Positions 54,123 through 63,413 of a DNA stretch of 64,000 nucleotides are shown in pieces; position 1 is the first letter of the stretch, and every line of letters begins with the position of its first letter. The stretch is from positions 1,504,001 through 1,568,000 of the forward strand of contig NZ_CP060720.1 in the NCBI RefSeq assembly GCF_014397115.1, written 5' to 3'. Below the pieces are notes generated by a model. It was not told where the DNA came from. It made no database searches and saw nothing but the letters and a program-made list of their open reading frames with translations. This DNA comes from Vagococcus carniphilus (lineage in GTDB: Bacteria > Bacillota > Bacilli > Lactobacillales > Vagococcaceae). A program made the translations under genes and the position numbers.

Positions 54123-54159
54123 TTTTATAGTATTTGTTATTTTATTTTAAAATACCCTC

Positions 54160-54188
54160 TTAAATAAAATGATTTTTTTCCGATAGAA
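54160..54188 (+). promoter_or_regulatory. Sigma-D-like promoter upstream of the first receptor gene
   Basis: TAAA (54161-54164) is followed after 14 bases by TCCGATAG. It resembles TAAA-N15-GCCGATAA but is one base short, so it is a weaker candidate than the sites before motA and the second receptor. Confidence 0.45.
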
Positions 54189-54223
54189 CTATTGGAAGAA
54201 TAATTTAAGAAAGGGTGTTTTTA

Positions 54224-56284
54224 ATGAAAAAGAAAGGTGCAAATAAAAAGAAATCTCTTGGACCTTTGATTATCAGCTTTATTATTGGAATTGGTTTGAT
54301 TCCAGTCATCATTGTGTTATTTCTAAATATTAATGTTATGACAACTTTGATTGACAATCGTATTGCTTTAGAGGAAAAAAATGGCACTAGGCGAATTGCT
54401 GATCGAATCGAAGCAACTCGTTTGGGTGTTGAAAGTGCTCTCAAAGCTTTAGCAGATGAACCAGAAATTAAACTGATGAAAGATGCATATGATAGTAGAG
54501 AGATAGCAAGACGTTCTTTGCGACTTGTTAATGATTCAGATGAAAGTTTTGAACAGATTTATTATGCACCAATTGGAAAGACTATTGTTTCTTCTAAAGG
54601 AAGAGACGCTAAATTTAATGAATATGAAAAAAGACCATGGTATGTTAATGCATTAGAAAATCCAAATAAACTTGTTTGGTCTGATCCAGATCCAGATATT
54701 AAAACAGGTAAAGTAACAATGACTGTTTCAACTGTCATTACGAGTGAGAATCGTCCAGCAGGTGTTCTAGCTGTTGATATCAATTTATCTCAAATAGCTC
54801 AAGTAGTTAGGGATAGCAAAATTGGTGATACTGGCTACATGATGTTAACAACAAAAGATGGTGTTGTTTTAGGATCTGGTATTAAAGCTAATGAAGGTAA
54901 AGATATTTCAGATACAGATTTCTTTAAAAACAAAGCTTCAACAGAAGGTGTTATAAAAAACATTGATGAAACAGCCTATTCTATGACGACTAAAAATGGT
55001 TTAGTATTATTTTCAGGTGTTGAAAAAAATGAACTTGCTAAAGAGCGTAACAGTTTATTTAAAGTATCTGGTTTAGTTATTTTGATTTGGGGAGTATTAG
55101 CTTTAGTATTAGCTCTTGTGATTACCAAAACAATTATCAATGCAGCTAAACTGTTAGTTAAATCCTTTAAAAAAGCTTCTGAAGGTGATTTAACTTCCAA
55201 AATCACTAACATTAGAAATATTGATGATAAGAAAACCAGAAAATTTGTTGTTCTTGATAAGGTTCTTGGTGACGGAACCATTAAAGAAGATGGCAATGAA
55301 GTCGATCAAATTGCCACAGCATTTAATGATATGTTAACTGGTTTTGCTAATTTAGTTGAAGGAATTCAGCTAGAGAGTAATGAAATTTCTGAAATGGCAG
55401 CTTCATTATCTGATATTTCAAAACAAACAACCTCTTCCACAGAAGAAGTATCAGAAACGATTACAGGAATTGCTCAAGCAACAAGTTCACAAGCGGTTGA
55501 TGCTGAAAAAACAGTAGATGAAATGAATCAATTAGCTTCTGTTATTGATTCAATCCATAAATCAGCTCTAGACATGAATGATAATACGGATCAAGCAGCA
55601 GTTGTTAATAAAGAAAATTCTGAATTAATGGTCAAGGTATCAGATAACTGGGAAATTGAGCGAACCAAATTAGGTGAGTTAGTTATTAGTATGGGTAGTA
55701 TGAATAATGATATTCAAAATATTAATAAAATAATCCAAGTAATTACAGATATTTCTTCTCAGACTAATTTGTTAGCACTTAACGCTTCAATTGAAGCAGC
55801 TCGTGCAGGTGAAGCTGGAAAAGGATTTGCTGTTGTAGCTGAAGAAGTTAGAAAATTAGCTGAACAGAGTTCTAAATCAACTAAAGATATTGAAAAGATT
55901 GTCTTAGAAATTCAACAAAAATCAGATGACATGGTTTCACAAGTGAAGAATTCTTATGATGGCGGCGTTAAACAAACGGAAGTTATTAACCTAGCAATTA
56001 CTTCTGCTGAGGAAGTAACGAATCAGTTTGAAATCTTAGCTGGACGTATCAGATCAATTGATGCCCTAAGTAAACGTGTTAAAGGCCAAAAAGATTCAGT
56101 TCTATTGTCCGTTGAAAATATCTCTGCTTCGACTGAAGAAAATTCTGCAGGGACAGAAGAGGTATCTGCAAATGCAGAAGAGATACTAGCAACAATGGAA
56201 GAATTCACAAATAATATCGGGTCGTTAGAACAAATTGCAGAAATTTTAGAGATTCAGGCGAACGGATTTATTATTAAAAAATAA
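54224..56284 (+). CDS. Methyl-accepting chemotaxis protein 1 (dCache receptor)
   Basis: A 686-residue receptor. The first membrane helix (about 18-38) is followed by an extracellular dCache-like sensor domain (about 40-275, with RPWYVNAL), a second helix (about 282-305), a HAMP domain, and a long cytoplasmic signalling rod with the tip [22 protein letters not shown] near 515-540. Between the two HAMP helices there are about 25-30 extra residues (about 327-357). ATG 54224 has AAAGGGTG upstream; GTG 54215 overlaps it. The gene is a tandem paralogue of the next. Ligand unknown; the second sensor Tyr of the amino-acid motif is not conserved. Confidence 0.93.
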   Translation: MKKKGANKKKSLGPLIISFIIGIGLIPVIIVLFLNINVMTTLIDNRIALEEKNGTRRIADRIEATRLGVESALKALADEPEIKLMKDAYDSREIARRSLRLVNDSDESFEQIYYAPIGKTIVSSKGRDAKFNEYEKRPWYVNALENPNKLVWSDPDPDIKTGKVTMTVSTVITSENRPAGVLAVDINLSQIAQVVRDSKIGDTGYMMLTTKDGVVLGSGIKANEGKDISDTDFFKNKASTEGVIKNIDETAYSMTTKNGLVLFSGVEKNELAKERNSLFKVSGLVILIWGVLALVLALVITKTIINAAKLLVKSFKKASEGDLTSKITNIRNIDDKKTRKFVVLDKVLGDGTIKEDGNEVDQIATAFNDMLTGFANLVEGIQLESNEISEMAASLSDISKQTTSSTEEVSETITGIAQATSSQAVDAEKTVDEMNQLASVIDSIHKSALDMNDNTDQAAVVNKENSELMVKVSDNWEIERTKLGELVISMGSMNNDIQNINKIIQVITDISSQTNLLALNASIEAARAGEAGKGFAVVAEEVRKLAEQSSKSTKDIEKIVLEIQQKSDDMVSQVKNSYDGGVKQTEVINLAITSAEEVTNQFEILAGRIRSIDALSKRVKGQKDSVLLSVENISASTEENSAGTEEVSANAEEILATMEEFTNNIGSLEQIAEILEIQANGFIIKK

Positions 56285-56309
56285 GTACTAGAATCATTCA
56301 ATTAAGCAG

Positions 56310-56352
56310 ACGATAAGGAATTGAATTTGAAACAATTCTTTCCTTAATCGTA
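56310..56352. repeat. Imperfect inverted repeat between the receptor genes
   Basis: Arms beginning ACGATAAGGA and ending TCCTTAATCGT, with small bulges, lie about 25 bases after the first receptor gene. There is no T run; it may be a weak transcription end or a processing site. Confidence 0.4.
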
Positions 56353-56395
56353 TGCTATATTTCCATAACTTAAAAAAATAATTCAATTAGACTAT

Positions 56396-56422
56396 TAACT
56401 CTTCATCCAAAACTGACGATAA
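56396..56422 (+). promoter_or_regulatory. Sigma-D type promoter of the second receptor gene
   Basis: TAAC (56396-56399), 15 bases, then GACGATAA (56415-56422). It matches TAAA-N15-GCCGATAA at 10 of 12 positions with exact spacing. It lies 36 bases before the ATG. Confidence 0.7.
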
Positions 56423-56457
56423 TCTATTGGAATTATTATTTTAAAGGAGATGTTTGG

Positions 56458-58509
56458 ATGAAGAAGGAAAGAAACAAGTCTATCGGCCCTTATATCATTG
56501 GATTTATAGTGGCAATTGGGCTTTTACCTGTTTTAGTTGTCTTATTTTTAAATATGAGGTTGATGATTAATACCATTGATAACCGCATTAGCGTGGAGTC
56601 AAAAAATAGTATTAGTCGTGTGCAAAATCGTATTGAAGGTATTCAAGACACAGCTGAAAAAGCAACAGATGAAATTAGTAAGAATGAATTATTAAGACAG
56701 CCCGTTGATACACCAGAAGAACGCCTTGCTGTTGAAGGATTATTAAAAATGATTCGTAATACAGATGCGACATTTGGTGATATTTACTTTGCTCCAAAAG
56801 GGCATGCAATTGTTTCAAGTATTGGAGTTAATACTGAAGTTGCTAAATATAGTAACCGTGATTGGTATACAAAAGCTTTGGAAGATCCTAAAGTCGTTCA
56901 TTTGTCAAAACCGACTGCTGATATTAATACAGGGGAAATTATTATGACCCTTTCTAAAGCAGTTTTATCAAACAACGAATTTATGGGTGTTCTTGCGATC
57001 GATATTAATATGGAAGAAATCTCAAAAATAATTAACAATACTAAAATTGGTCGTTCTGGAAGAATGATCTTGTTAACTCAAGATGGTGATATTTTAGGTT
57101 CAGGTGATCCAAAAGAAAGAAATACAAATGCTAAAGATCAACCTTTTTTCCAACAAATTACGAAGAAAAAAGGAGATATTAAAACTAAGACAGGCCATTC
57201 TCATTACATTCAAACAGAAGATGGTTTGATTATTGTTGCTGGTATCATTAATAAAGAGTTCCAAGTCGAAAAAGAAGCAATGATGAAAATTTCAGCTATT
57301 GTAACTGTGACATGGGGACTTCTTGCTATTGTAATTGCACTATTTATTACAAAACAAATTATTAAAGTAGCAAAAGTTTTAGTAAATTCTTTTGAAAAAG
57401 CAAGTAAAGGTGATTTGAGAGCCAAAGTTACTAACCTTAGAGGTGTTGAATATGCTGAGGGCGCTGAGAAGAGCCAATCGAAACTTCATAACCTATTTGG
57501 AACTGGTGAAGTAAAAGAGCATGGAACAGAGATTAATCAAATTGTGGTTGCCTTTAATAACATGTTAGATGGCTTTGCTAAACTCGTTAAAAATATTCAA
57601 GGTGAGAGTAATCAAATTGCTGATATGAGTATTTCATTATCGGATATTTCAAAACAAACAAATTCTGCAACAGAAGAAGTATCAGAAACAATCACTGGTA
57701 TTGCTCAAGCAACAAGTTCTCAAGCCATTGATGCAGAAAAAACAGTGACTCAAATGAACGAGTTAGGTTCAACGATCGAAGTGATTAATCAATCTGCTGT
57801 TAATATGAATGAAAAAGCATTAGAGGCAAATGATGATAACCGAAATAATTCATCGTTAATGCATCATGTTCATGAAAATTGGGAATTAGAAAGAAATAAA
57901 TTGAAAGCTTTAGTTGATGATATGGGAGTGATGAATGGGGATATCCAAAATATCAATAAAATCATTCAAGTTATCACAGATATCTCAACACAAACGAATC
58001 TTTTAGCATTAAACGCTTCAATTGAGGCAGCTAGAGCAGGTGAAGCTGGTAAAGGTTTTGCTGTTGTAGCTGAAGAAGTTAGAAAACTTGCTGAGCAAAG
58101 TTCAGAGTCAACTAAGGATATTGAAGCTATCATTGCTGAAATTCAATTGAAATCTAATCAAATGGTAAATCAAGTGACTGATTCTTATGAAGGTGGTATG
58201 AAACAAACAGAAGCAATTAATAATGCGATTGATTCAACCAACAAAGTAACCGGTCAATTTGAGAATATCATTCAAGAAATTCAAGCTATTGATATGTTGA
58301 GTCAAGAAGTGAAAAATCAAAAAGATTCAGTTATGTTTGCAGTTGAAAATATTTCGGCTTCGACACAAGAAAATGCAGCTGGAACTGAAGAAGTATCTGC
58401 AAATGCTGAAGAAATCTTGGCGACAATGGAAGAGTTTACAGCAAATATTCATAGTCTTGAACAAATTGCTGAAAGTCTTAAAAAACAAGCAAATAGTTTT
58501 GATATTTAA
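56458..58509 (+). CDS. Methyl-accepting chemotaxis protein 2 (dCache receptor)
   Basis: A 683-residue paralogue of the preceding receptor with the same layout: membrane helix (about 15-36), dCache-like sensor (about 38-268, with [11 protein letters not shown] and the terminal Asp of LAIDIN), second helix (about 275-298), HAMP with an insertion of about 30 residues (about 324-357), and the same signalling tip. The sensor halves have diverged far more than the cytoplasmic rods, so the two should sense different ligands. AAAGGAGATG lies ahead of the ATG, and a sigma-D type promoter upstream allows independent late expression. Confidence 0.93.
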   Translation: MKKERNKSIGPYIIGFIVAIGLLPVLVVLFLNMRLMINTIDNRISVESKNSISRVQNRIEGIQDTAEKATDEISKNELLRQPVDTPEERLAVEGLLKMIRNTDATFGDIYFAPKGHAIVSSIGVNTEVAKYSNRDWYTKALEDPKVVHLSKPTADINTGEIIMTLSKAVLSNNEFMGVLAIDINMEEISKIINNTKIGRSGRMILLTQDGDILGSGDPKERNTNAKDQPFFQQITKKKGDIKTKTGHSHYIQTEDGLIIVAGIINKEFQVEKEAMMKISAIVTVTWGLLAIVIALFITKQIIKVAKVLVNSFEKASKGDLRAKVTNLRGVEYAEGAEKSQSKLHNLFGTGEVKEHGTEINQIVVAFNNMLDGFAKLVKNIQGESNQIADMSISLSDISKQTNSATEEVSETITGIAQATSSQAIDAEKTVTQMNELGSTIEVINQSAVNMNEKALEANDDNRNNSSLMHHVHENWELERNKLKALVDDMGVMNGDIQNINKIIQVITDISTQTNLLALNASIEAARAGEAGKGFAVVAEEVRKLAEQSSESTKDIEAIIAEIQLKSNQMVNQVTDSYEGGMKQTEAINNAIDSTNKVTGQFENIIQEIQAIDMLSQEVKNQKDSVMFAVENISASTQENAAGTEEVSANAEEILATMEEFTANIHSLEQIAESLKKQANSFDI

Positions 58510-58521
58510 TGATAGATAACC

Positions 58522-58557
58522 AAAAAGTTTCAACGGAAATTTTCTGTTGAAACCTTT
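58522..58557 (+). terminator. Hairpin between receptor 2 and cheW
   Basis: A 12-13 base stem (arms AAAGTTTCAAC and GTTGAAACCTTT) with an 11-base loop and a short T tract. It could partly end receptor transcripts while letting some continue into cheW. Confidence 0.5.
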
Positions 58558-58581
58558 TGTGTTAATCAATGGAGGAAACAA

Positions 58582-59112
58582 ATGGAAAAACAAATCGTTT
58601 TTTTTAGTAAAGAACAACAGTTAAGTTTGCCAATTGAAAAAATTGAAAAGATAATCCAATGGCAACAACCTATTCCAATTCCAGAGACGTCATCTTTTGT
58701 TTTAGGTGTGATTGAACACAACAAACATGTTCTTCCTGTCATTGATTTAAATGCGAGACTGTACGGAACAGAAACAGTTCAACATAAAGAAATGAAGATT
58801 ATTGTTGTTCAATGGAACGATGAATTTTTAGGCCTTTCAGTTGAATCGATTAAAGGAATAGTAGATTTTGGATCTACACAGTTTGAGTGGATGGATAACG
58901 AAGTAACAGTTGAAAAGAATTATATTGAAAAATTTATAAAGACTGAATCAGGTATTGTTATTCAACTAAACATAGATTCCTTATTTGAAGGAAATATTAT
59001 GTTGGATAAATTACTTAGAGCTTTAGAAACATCACAATCTGACGAAGAACAAATAGAAGAAGATTTTACAATAAACAGTGAGCCGGTAGATGAAACATGT
59101 CAGAGCAAATAA
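58582..59112 (+). CDS. cheW: Chemotaxis coupling protein CheW
   Basis: A 176-residue adaptor linking receptors to CheA. A single CheW SH3-like domain (about 1-140) shows LPIEKIEKIIQWQQPIPIP and VLPVIDLNARLYG. An acidic tail of about 25 residues follows and is longer than in most CheW proteins. AATGGAGGAAAC before the ATG. The last 16 bases overlap cheD. Confidence 0.93.
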   Translation: MEKQIVFFSKEQQLSLPIEKIEKIIQWQQPIPIPETSSFVLGVIEHNKHVLPVIDLNARLYGTETVQHKEMKIIVVQWNDEFLGLSVESIKGIVDFGSTQFEWMDNEVTVEKNYIEKFIKTESGIVIQLNIDSLFEGNIMLDKLLRALETSQSDEEQIEEDFTINSEPVDETCQSK

Positions 59113-59585
59113 AAGTTGGCATTTCAGATTATAAGATTACTCATGCACCAAATCAGTTATTGACTCTTGGGTTAGGTTCCTGTGTTGGGGTTGTCCTGTA
59201 TGATAAAAAAAGTAAAATTGGTGGTTTGAGTCATATAATGCTACCCGACAGCCAAATGTTTAGTGGTAGAAACCAAATAAAAATTGAAAAATTTGCTGAT
59301 CTTGCTATTCCTCAAATGGTCACGGAACTAAAAGAAAAAGAAGGAGTCAACCGACTTGTGGCAAAAATTGCTGGGGGAGCAAGTATGTTTAAATTAGAAA
59401 ATGTTAAACATAATCAAAATATTGGTGAACGTAATATTCAAGCTGTTGAACAAGTATTAAAAGAGTTGAAAATACCGATTGTTGCTAAGCATGTGGGTGG
59501 AAATATGGGGCGCTCACTTTTTGTTGATTTAGAAACGCTAAGTGTTTCAGTAAAAATGGTCAACCGAGACATATACGAATTATAA
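59097..59585 (+). CDS. cheD: Chemoreceptor glutamine deamidase CheD
   Basis: A 162-residue enzyme that converts receptor Gln to Glu and in Bacillus-type systems also regulates receptors with CheC. The catalytic Cys lies in LGLGSCVGVVLYD near residue 29 and the His in GGLSHIMLPD near 45. It starts inside cheW. With cheC at the end of the array, it indicates the CheC-CheD type of adaptation. Confidence 0.94.
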   Translation: MSEQIKVGISDYKITHAPNQLLTLGLGSCVGVVLYDKKSKIGGLSHIMLPDSQMFSGRNQIKIEKFADLAIPQMVTELKEKEGVNRLVAKIAGGASMFKLENVKHNQNIGERNIQAVEQVLKELKIPIVAKHVGGNMGRSLFVDLETLSVSVKMVNRDIYEL

Positions 59586-59601
59586 GAAGTGAGGAAAAAA
59601 A

Positions 59602-60615
59602 GTGACAATACAAATTATGGTTGTTGATGATTCAGCTTTTATGAGGAAAGTTATTTCTGATCAAATTAATAAGATTCCTAACTTGTCAGTCTGTGTGACA
59701 GCAAGAAGTGGAGAAGATGCGTTACATAAACTAAATAAAGTAAAACCAGATTTAATTACGTTAGATATCGAAATGACTGGTATGAATGGTTTGGAAACAC
59801 TTGAGAAAATTAAGACTGAGTTTGATATTCCTGTTATCATGTTAAGCTCCCACTCTGGTGAGGAAATGACGATTACTTGTTTAGAAAAAGGTGCTATGGA
59901 TTTTGTTGAAAAACCGGCAAATTTATCTGATATCGAAGAATCGTTCACATTGGAACTGGGAAGTAAAATCAAGTCGATTGTTCCAAGTGTTGAAGTAAAA
60001 CCTGTGATGAAACAAGTTAGTGATAACAAAGGGAAAGCTTTTCCAACTCAAATTAAGGCAATCGTTATTGGAGCGTCTACTGGAGGACCAAAAGCGCTAA
60101 TGCAGTTAATAAAATGTATTCCTGAAAGCTTGAAAATTCCTATCTTTATTGTTCAGCATATGCCTAAAGGTTTTACGAAATCTTTTTCTAACCGTTTAAA
60201 TCAAGAAGCTAGTGTGGAAGTTGTAGAAGCAACTCATGGGGAAATGATCAGACCAGGTGTTGTTTATGTCGCACCAGGCGATTATCATATGCGAATTGAT
60301 GGCAGAACGATTCAGTTATCGGAAGAAGAAAAAATTCATAGTGTTAGACCTGCTGTTGACCCTTTGTTCCATTCTGCTTCAAAAGTTTATGGTAAACATT
60401 TAGTTGGTGTCATTTTAACAGGTATGGGAAGTGATGGCGCTGACGGTATGAAAGTGATTTCGGAAAATGGTGGCTTCAATATTGCTCAAAATCGAGAAAC
60501 TTCTGTTGTTTATGGAATGCCAAGAAGAGCGGCTGAATTAGGTGTTGTTGATGAGGTTCTTTCATTAGATATGATAGGGACTAAAATAGATTGGATGATA
60601 AGGGTGAAACAATGA
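59602..60615 (+). CDS. cheB: Chemotaxis protein-glutamate methylesterase CheB
   Basis: A 337-residue response regulator and esterase that removes methyl groups from receptors. The N-terminal receiver domain has the phosphorylated Asp in LDIEM (residue 55) and the acidic pair VDDS. The C-terminal esterase has the catalytic Ser in GASTGGPKAL near 156, His in QHMPKGFTKSF near 182 and Asp in GMGSDGADG near 278. GTG start seven bases after GAGG. It overlaps cheR by four bases. Confidence 0.95.
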   Translation: MTIQIMVVDDSAFMRKVISDQINKIPNLSVCVTARSGEDALHKLNKVKPDLITLDIEMTGMNGLETLEKIKTEFDIPVIMLSSHSGEEMTITCLEKGAMDFVEKPANLSDIEESFTLELGSKIKSIVPSVEVKPVMKQVSDNKGKAFPTQIKAIVIGASTGGPKALMQLIKCIPESLKIPIFIVQHMPKGFTKSFSNRLNQEASVEVVEATHGEMIRPGVVYVAPGDYHMRIDGRTIQLSEEEKIHSVRPAVDPLFHSASKVYGKHLVGVILTGMGSDGADGMKVISENGGFNIAQNRETSVVYGMPRRAAELGVVDEVLSLDMIGTKIDWMIRVKQ

Positions 60616-61382
60616 GCGAGTCATTTGAAATATTTAATAAGTGGGCAGTTAAAAATCTATCAATGGATTTAGAAGCTTATAAAGAAAAACAATTACAAAG
60701 ACGAATTTTAAATATGATGTCAAATCATCCTGTTGAAGATTTAGCAAGTTATATGAAATTAATGGAGAGAAACAAAGAGGTTAGAGATGAGCTTAAAAAG
60801 TACCTGACGATAAATGTGACAGAATTTTTTAGAAATCCTGAACTTTTTGAGGCATTGAATCAACAAGTTCAAAAGAATTTATCTCCTCTGTTTGGACCAT
60901 TAAAATGTTGGAGCGCAGCTTGTTCTAATGGCTCTGAACCTTATAGTTTAGCTATGATGTTCGAAGAAAAAAATGTTTCTCTTAAACAAAAAATACTAGC
61001 GACAGATATTGATCAAGATATTTTAAAACGGGCTAAAGAAGGATTTTATTTTAATAGTGAATTAAAAAATGTGTCCAAACATCAACTAACTACTTTTTTT
61101 GATAATGAAGAAAATGGTTATCGTGTGAACGATCATATCAAGAATAAAGTTAGATTTAAAGCGCATGATTTATTATTAGATAAATTTGATTCAGACTTTC
61201 ATTTAATAATTTGTCGTAATGTCACGATTTACTTTAAGCCAGATGCAAGAGATAAACTCTATCAAAAATTTTATGATTCTCTTGTACCAGGTGGCATTTT
61301 TTTTACAGGTGCAACAGAAACAATCAATCAACCAGAAAAATTTGGTTTTAAGAAAATTGATTCATTTATTTATCAAAAATAA
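60612..61382 (+). CDS. cheR: Chemotaxis protein methyltransferase CheR
   Basis: A 256-residue SAM-dependent enzyme that methylates receptor glutamates. The N-terminal helical domain (about 1-70) contacts receptors. The SAM-binding region has WSAACSNGSEPYSLAM near residue 98 and LIICRNVTIYF near 198. ATG 60612 was chosen for its ATGA overlap with the cheB stop and the AGGGTG site; a longer frame from 60591 lacks one. It carries no C-terminal tail beyond the core. Confidence 0.94.
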   Translation: MSESFEIFNKWAVKNLSMDLEAYKEKQLQRRILNMMSNHPVEDLASYMKLMERNKEVRDELKKYLTINVTEFFRNPELFEALNQQVQKNLSPLFGPLKCWSAACSNGSEPYSLAMMFEEKNVSLKQKILATDIDQDILKRAKEGFYFNSELKNVSKHQLTTFFDNEENGYRVNDHIKNKVRFKAHDLLLDKFDSDFHLIICRNVTIYFKPDARDKLYQKFYDSLVPGGIFFTGATETINQPEKFGFKKIDSFIYQK

Positions 61383-61403
61383 GGAAAGAAAGAGGTGTTT
61401 AAG

Positions 61404-63413
61404 TTGGACGAAAACGAGAAATACCGAGAGCTTTTTTTTGAAGAAACAGACGAACATTTAGAAAATCTAAACGACGGTGTCTTAGAATTAGAAAATGACC
61501 CTGAAAACATGAATACAATTGATAGTATTTTCAGATCAGCACATACTTTAAAAGGAATGGCTGCAACCATGGGTTATGAAACGATGGCTAAGTTAACACA
61601 TAAAATGGAGAATATCTTTGAATTTTTTAAAAATCAGACAGTGAAAGTAGATACTGATAGTATTTCACTCATTTTTGATTGTTTAGATGAATTGTCTGAA
61701 ATTGTTGAAAGTCTAAGAGATGAAACTGATTTTGACAGTAGCAAGGTGACTGAGTTAATTACTAGACTAGAAGCCGTTGGAGGAAGTGTTTCTGAAGAGC
61801 CTCTTAACCAAGTAGAGGAAGCAACTAGTGATGAGTTAGCTTTTCCAAGCACCTTATTGTCTGAAGAAGATATTCATTTAATGGATGAACTAGATAATAC
61901 TGAATATACTTCTTATGGTATTAGTATCAGGCTTGATAAAGACTGTACGCTAAAAGGCCCACGTGTTTTTCTGATTATGGAAAAATTAAGTGAAGTAGGA
62001 GAAGTTACTTTTAGTTTTCCAGATACTGAGACGTTAGAACAAGGCGAATTCGAGCAAGATTTTCATGTGTTATTAGTTAGTGAAAATACTGCTGATGAGA
62101 TTAAGGAAAATATTCTGACAAATAGTGATATCGAAATGGTAAATGTCATTAGTGGTGAAGCTATTTTTGAGGAAGAAGAAACAATTATTGTTGAAACAAA
62201 AGTGGAACAACAAGAAACAGATACAAAAGAAAAAAAGAAAAAAGTAACCAAGCATGAACAACAAACGATTAAAGTGGATTTAGCTAAATTAGATACTTTT
62301 ATGAATTTGGTTTCAGAATTAGTTGTTTACCGAACAAGGTTAGAAAACATTTCGCAAAATGATAGCAAAAACGATATCAAAGAACCATTAACAGAAGTAG
62401 CAAGAATCACGTCTGAGTTGCAAGACTTAGTTTTAAAAATAAGAATGCAACAAGTTAGTGTTGTTATGAATCGATTCCCTCGAGTTGTTCGTGATTTAGC
62501 AAAAGATTTAAACAAAGAAATGACATTAATCATTGAAGGTGAAGACACTGAACTTGATCGAACAGTTGTTTCAGAATTAAGTGAACCATTAGTCCATTTG
62601 ATTAGAAACTCTGCTGATCATGGTATTGAAGCCCCTGAGAGACGTAAAGAACTTGGGAAACCAGTTGAAGGTGAAATCAAATTAACAGCCTTTCAACAAG
62701 GTAATCGAGTCATTATTACCGTATCTGATGACGGAAAAGGATTGAATCCTGAAGTTATAAAAGAAAGTGCTGAAAGAAAAGGGATAGACACTGAAGGTTT
62801 ATCTGACAAAGAAATTTTACACTTAATCTTCCATCCTGGTTTTTCTACAGCAAAAGAAATAACTAACGTTTCTGGACGCGGAGTTGGAATGGATGTCGTT
62901 CATTCTAAAATTACAAATCTTGGAGGAACCATTGATTTACATAGCAAGGTTGATGTTGGTTCAACATTCACTATTAATTTACCTTTAACACTATCGATTA
63001 TTCAATCTTTAATGGTTAAAGTTTCAGGTGAAGTATTTGCTTTACCACAGGGAGCCATTGAAAAAGTTGTTGAAGTCACTAATCAAGAAATTATTCAGGT
63101 TCACTTACAAGAAGTTTATAAATACCAAGGAATGGCTATTCCAGTTATTCGATTACAAGAAGTGCTTGGACTTGAACCAGCAAAAGAATTTAATTCAAAT
63201 CCTCATTTGATTATCGTCTTACTTGGTAAAAAATACTACGCTCTAATGGTGGATGAATTAATTGGACAACAAGAAATTGTGATTAAAAAATTGGGACAAG
63301 AATTAAGACATTTAAAAAAATACCTTGGTGCAACAATTCTTGGAAACGGAGATATCACATTGATTTTAGATACAAATGTCATTTGTAGTGAAGAAAGTGT
63401 GAGTTCAATATGA
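61404..63413 (+). CDS. cheA: Chemotaxis histidine kinase CheA
   Basis: A 669-residue kinase with all five domains. P1 has the phosphorylated His47 in FRSAHTLKGM. A CheY-binding P2 region lies near 170-255. P3 dimerisation (about 290-350), P4 ATPase (HLIRNSADHGIEAPERR near 400, GRGVGMD near 490) and P5, a CheW-like domain (about 530-669), follow. TTG 61404 was chosen: AGAAAGAGG lies nine bases upstream and overlaps the alternative GTG 61395. Its stop overlaps cheC. The partner CheY is not in the window. Confidence 0.94.
   Translation: MDENEKYRELFFEETDEHLENLNDGVLELENDPENMNTIDSIFRSAHTLKGMAATMGYETMAKLTHKMENIFEFFKNQTVKVDTDSISLIFDCLDELSEIVESLRDETDFDSSKVTELITRLEAVGGSVSEEPLNQVEEATSDELAFPSTLLSEEDIHLMDELDNTEYTSYGISIRLDKDCTLKGPRVFLIMEKLSEVGEVTFSFPDTETLEQGEFEQDFHVLLVSENTADEIKENILTNSDIEMVNVISGEAIFEEEETIIVETKVEQQETDTKEKKKKVTKHEQQTIKVDLAKLDTFMNLVSELVVYRTRLENISQNDSKNDIKEPLTEVARITSELQDLVLKIRMQQVSVVMNRFPRVVRDLAKDLNKEMTLIIEGEDTELDRTVVSELSEPLVHLIRNSADHGIEAPERRKELGKPVEGEIKLTAFQQGNRVIITVSDDGKGLNPEVIKESAERKGIDTEGLSDKEILHLIFHPGFSTAKEITNVSGRGVGMDVVHSKITNLGGTIDLHSKVDVGSTFTINLPLTLSIIQSLMVKVSGEVFALPQGAIEKVVEVTNQEIIQVHLQEVYKYQGMAIPVIRLQEVLGLEPAKEFNSNPHLIIVLLGKKYYALMVDELIGQQEIVIKKLGQELRHLKKYLGATILGNGDITLILDTNVICSEESVSSI

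Noticed and set aside
56309-56316. Second GACGATAA motif as a sigma-D -10 box
   Set aside because: No TAAA-like box occurs 15 bases upstream; it is part of an inverted repeat.
60591-60611. Longer CheR N-terminus
   Set aside because: The ATG at 60612 has a better ribosome-binding site and an ATGA overlap with cheB.
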